DNA of 5,404 nt, taken from assembly GCA_030695285.1 (NCBI GenBank), contig JAUYTF010000493.1, positions 1 to 5,404 on the forward strand, read 5' to 3'. Below, one piece after another: positions 4,468 through 5,404 of the stretch. The notes under the pieces were generated by a model that did no database searches, was not told the origin of the DNA, and worked only from the letters and a program-made list of their open reading frames with translations. The first letter of the stretch is position 1. Every line of letters starts with the position of its first letter. A program made the position numbers and the translations under genes. Source of the stretch: Eubacteriales bacterium (GTDB lineage: Bacteria; Bacillota; Clostridia; Christensenellales; CAG-138).

Positions 4468-5391
4468 ATGAAGAGTTCGTTTCGGGATCTTCGCATTGTC
4501 GATAACTTCTATCAGACATCGGCCTTCTTCCCTATGCCGACCATCCTCATCTCCACGCTGAGCGAATCAGGGCAAACATCGCTGGGTTCCTACTCGCTGT
4601 GCTTTCCGTACTATGTGGCGGGCAAGGAATACTATGCCATGCTGCTGGAGAGCCGCAACAGCTCCAATACAGCGCAGAACATCCTTCGCAGCGGCACCTG
4701 CGCACTGAATTTCATCGAGGACAGCCGCGCAAACTTCAAAGAGGCGGTTCGCCTCGGCTTTCCCGGGGAAACCTGCCAAGAGAAGATGAGCGCCTGCCGT
4801 TTCACGCTCGAGGAGGGGCAGGCAGGCGGTGAAGTGCAGCGCCCGCTCGTGGTAAAGGAGGCGTATCAGGTGTTTGAGTGCACCTGGCAGAGCGATCTGG
4901 AAAACGCGCAAGATGAAAGCGCGCGCATTGGGCAACTGGAGGGCGTAGAACCGCCATACCGCAGTTTTAACGGCATCACAAGCCGTTACGGCGCGCATTT
5001 CATCCTCAAGATCGACAAGATACTCATGAAAGAACGCTTCTACAACGCCATCATCGGCGGGGTCAGCGCAAAAACCTTTCCGCGCGTGCCGGTGGACTAT
5101 GGCTACCGCGACAACACGCATTTCTGGTATACGCGCTTTCGGCGCCCGTTGTCCGAGCGAATCCCTGCGGGGAAGTCTGCCGAGCTCTCAAGCGTGATCT
5201 ATGCCGCGGAGCGGATGGACCCGAACATCAAGTTTACCGACGAAGCTTGCCAGTTGCTGGTTCGAGTGCCGCGCGTGTTCCTCAGGGCCGCGCTACAGGG
5301 CTGCGTGGACTGGGCAAGGGCAAACGGTGTAACGGTAATCGACGAAAGCCACATGGCAATCATCCGCGACAAACGCAGCAAAGAGAAGTGA
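4468..5391 (+). CDS. Flavin-reductase-like (FMN split-barrel) protein with C-terminal PCP_red-like domain
   Basis: The 307-residue product begins with a domain resembling the flavin reductase-like FMN-binding split barrel. Residues 13-90 include FFPMPTILIST, a glycine-containing turn, the SYSLCFP strand, a SSNTAQNI stretch typical of the phosphate-binding region, and the strand CALNFIED. The domain probably runs to about residue 200. Residues 255-299 (FTDEA, VPRVFLR, WARANGV) resemble the small helical PCP_red domain named from the C-terminus of the 57-kDa subunit of light-independent protochlorophyllide reductase and found in other bacterial proteins. It should be a soluble FMN- or FAD-binding protein or oxidoreductase; the substrate is unknown. 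There are several cysteines (C45, C78, C103, C110, C138) but no clear Fe-S motif. The start has only a weak AAAGAAGAAG upstream. It lies 56 bases after the small membrane peptide without a clear promoter, so co-transcription is likely. Confidence 0.78.
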   Translation: MKSSFRDLRIVDNFYQTSAFFPMPTILISTLSESGQTSLGSYSLCFPYYVAGKEYYAMLLESRNSSNTAQNILRSGTCALNFIEDSRANFKEAVRLGFPGETCQEKMSACRFTLEEGQAGGEVQRPLVVKEAYQVFECTWQSDLENAQDESARIGQLEGVEPPYRSFNGITSRYGAHFILKIDKILMKERFYNAIIGGVSAKTFPRVPVDYGYRDNTHFWYTRFRRPLSERIPAGKSAELSSVIYAAERMDPNIKFTDEACQLLVRVPRVFLRAALQGCVDWARANGVTVIDESHMAIIRDKRSKEK

Positions 5392-5404
5392 TGGATTTCT
5401 CCTG
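5391..5404 (+). CDS. Possible start of a further gene overlapping the previous stop
   Basis: ATG at 5391-5393 overlaps the TGA of the flavin-reductase-like gene as TGATG, a common arrangement for coupled genes. A purine-rich AAAGAGAAG lies just upstream. Only four complete codons (MDFS) are visible before the window ends, so the product is unknown and the start is unproven. Confidence 0.3.

Overview
The window reads as ordinary chromosomal DNA from a GC-moderate to GC-rich member of the Firmicutes, probably a Clostridia-type bacterium. This is inferred from strong AGGAGG-type ribosome binding sites, a TTG start, U-tailed hairpin terminators, and AT-rich intergenic DNA between GC-rich genes. 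No 16S or other marker gene is present, so the placement is tentative. All supported genes lie on the + strand.

Layout. Bases 1-120 are the last 39 codons of a DEAD-box RNA helicase, closed by a perfect 15-bp hairpin terminator (136-174). An AT-rich stretch without a convincing gene follows (175-533). It holds a direct repeat, a nested inverted repeat, an operator-like dyad and a probable promoter. Bases 534-1409 encode an unrecognised membrane-anchored protein with a Pro/Glu stalk built partly on a 15-bp tandem repeat. A terminator, and apparently a degenerate second copy of it 65 bp downstream, close that unit. A perfect extended -10 element then leads into 1698-2465, an NYN-domain (PIN-like) ribonuclease fused to a LOTUS/OST-HTH RNA-binding domain.

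A new promoter (2484-2512) appears to drive a second group that runs to the end of the window without a clear internal terminator. It contains a membrane-anchored alpha/beta hydrolase (2590-3315), a polytopic histidine-containing membrane protein starting at TTG (3390-4331), a 30-residue one-helix peptide overlapping its 3' end (4319-4411), a flavin-reductase-like protein with a C-terminal PCP_red-like helical domain (4468-5391), and possibly the first codons of another gene overlapping its stop (5391-5404).

How they may work together. The helicase and the NYN-LOTUS nuclease are both RNA-related but have separate transcription signals, so no joint role is shown. The second group combines membrane proteins with a flavin-binding protein and could be a membrane-associated redox or modification module, but that is inference from co-orientation only. 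The most notable points are the flavin-reductase/PCP_red-like fusion, the tiny membrane peptide (or detached last helix) at the end of the polytopic protein, and the bacterial NYN-LOTUS nuclease. No CRISPR array, insertion sequence, tRNA or rRNA is visible.
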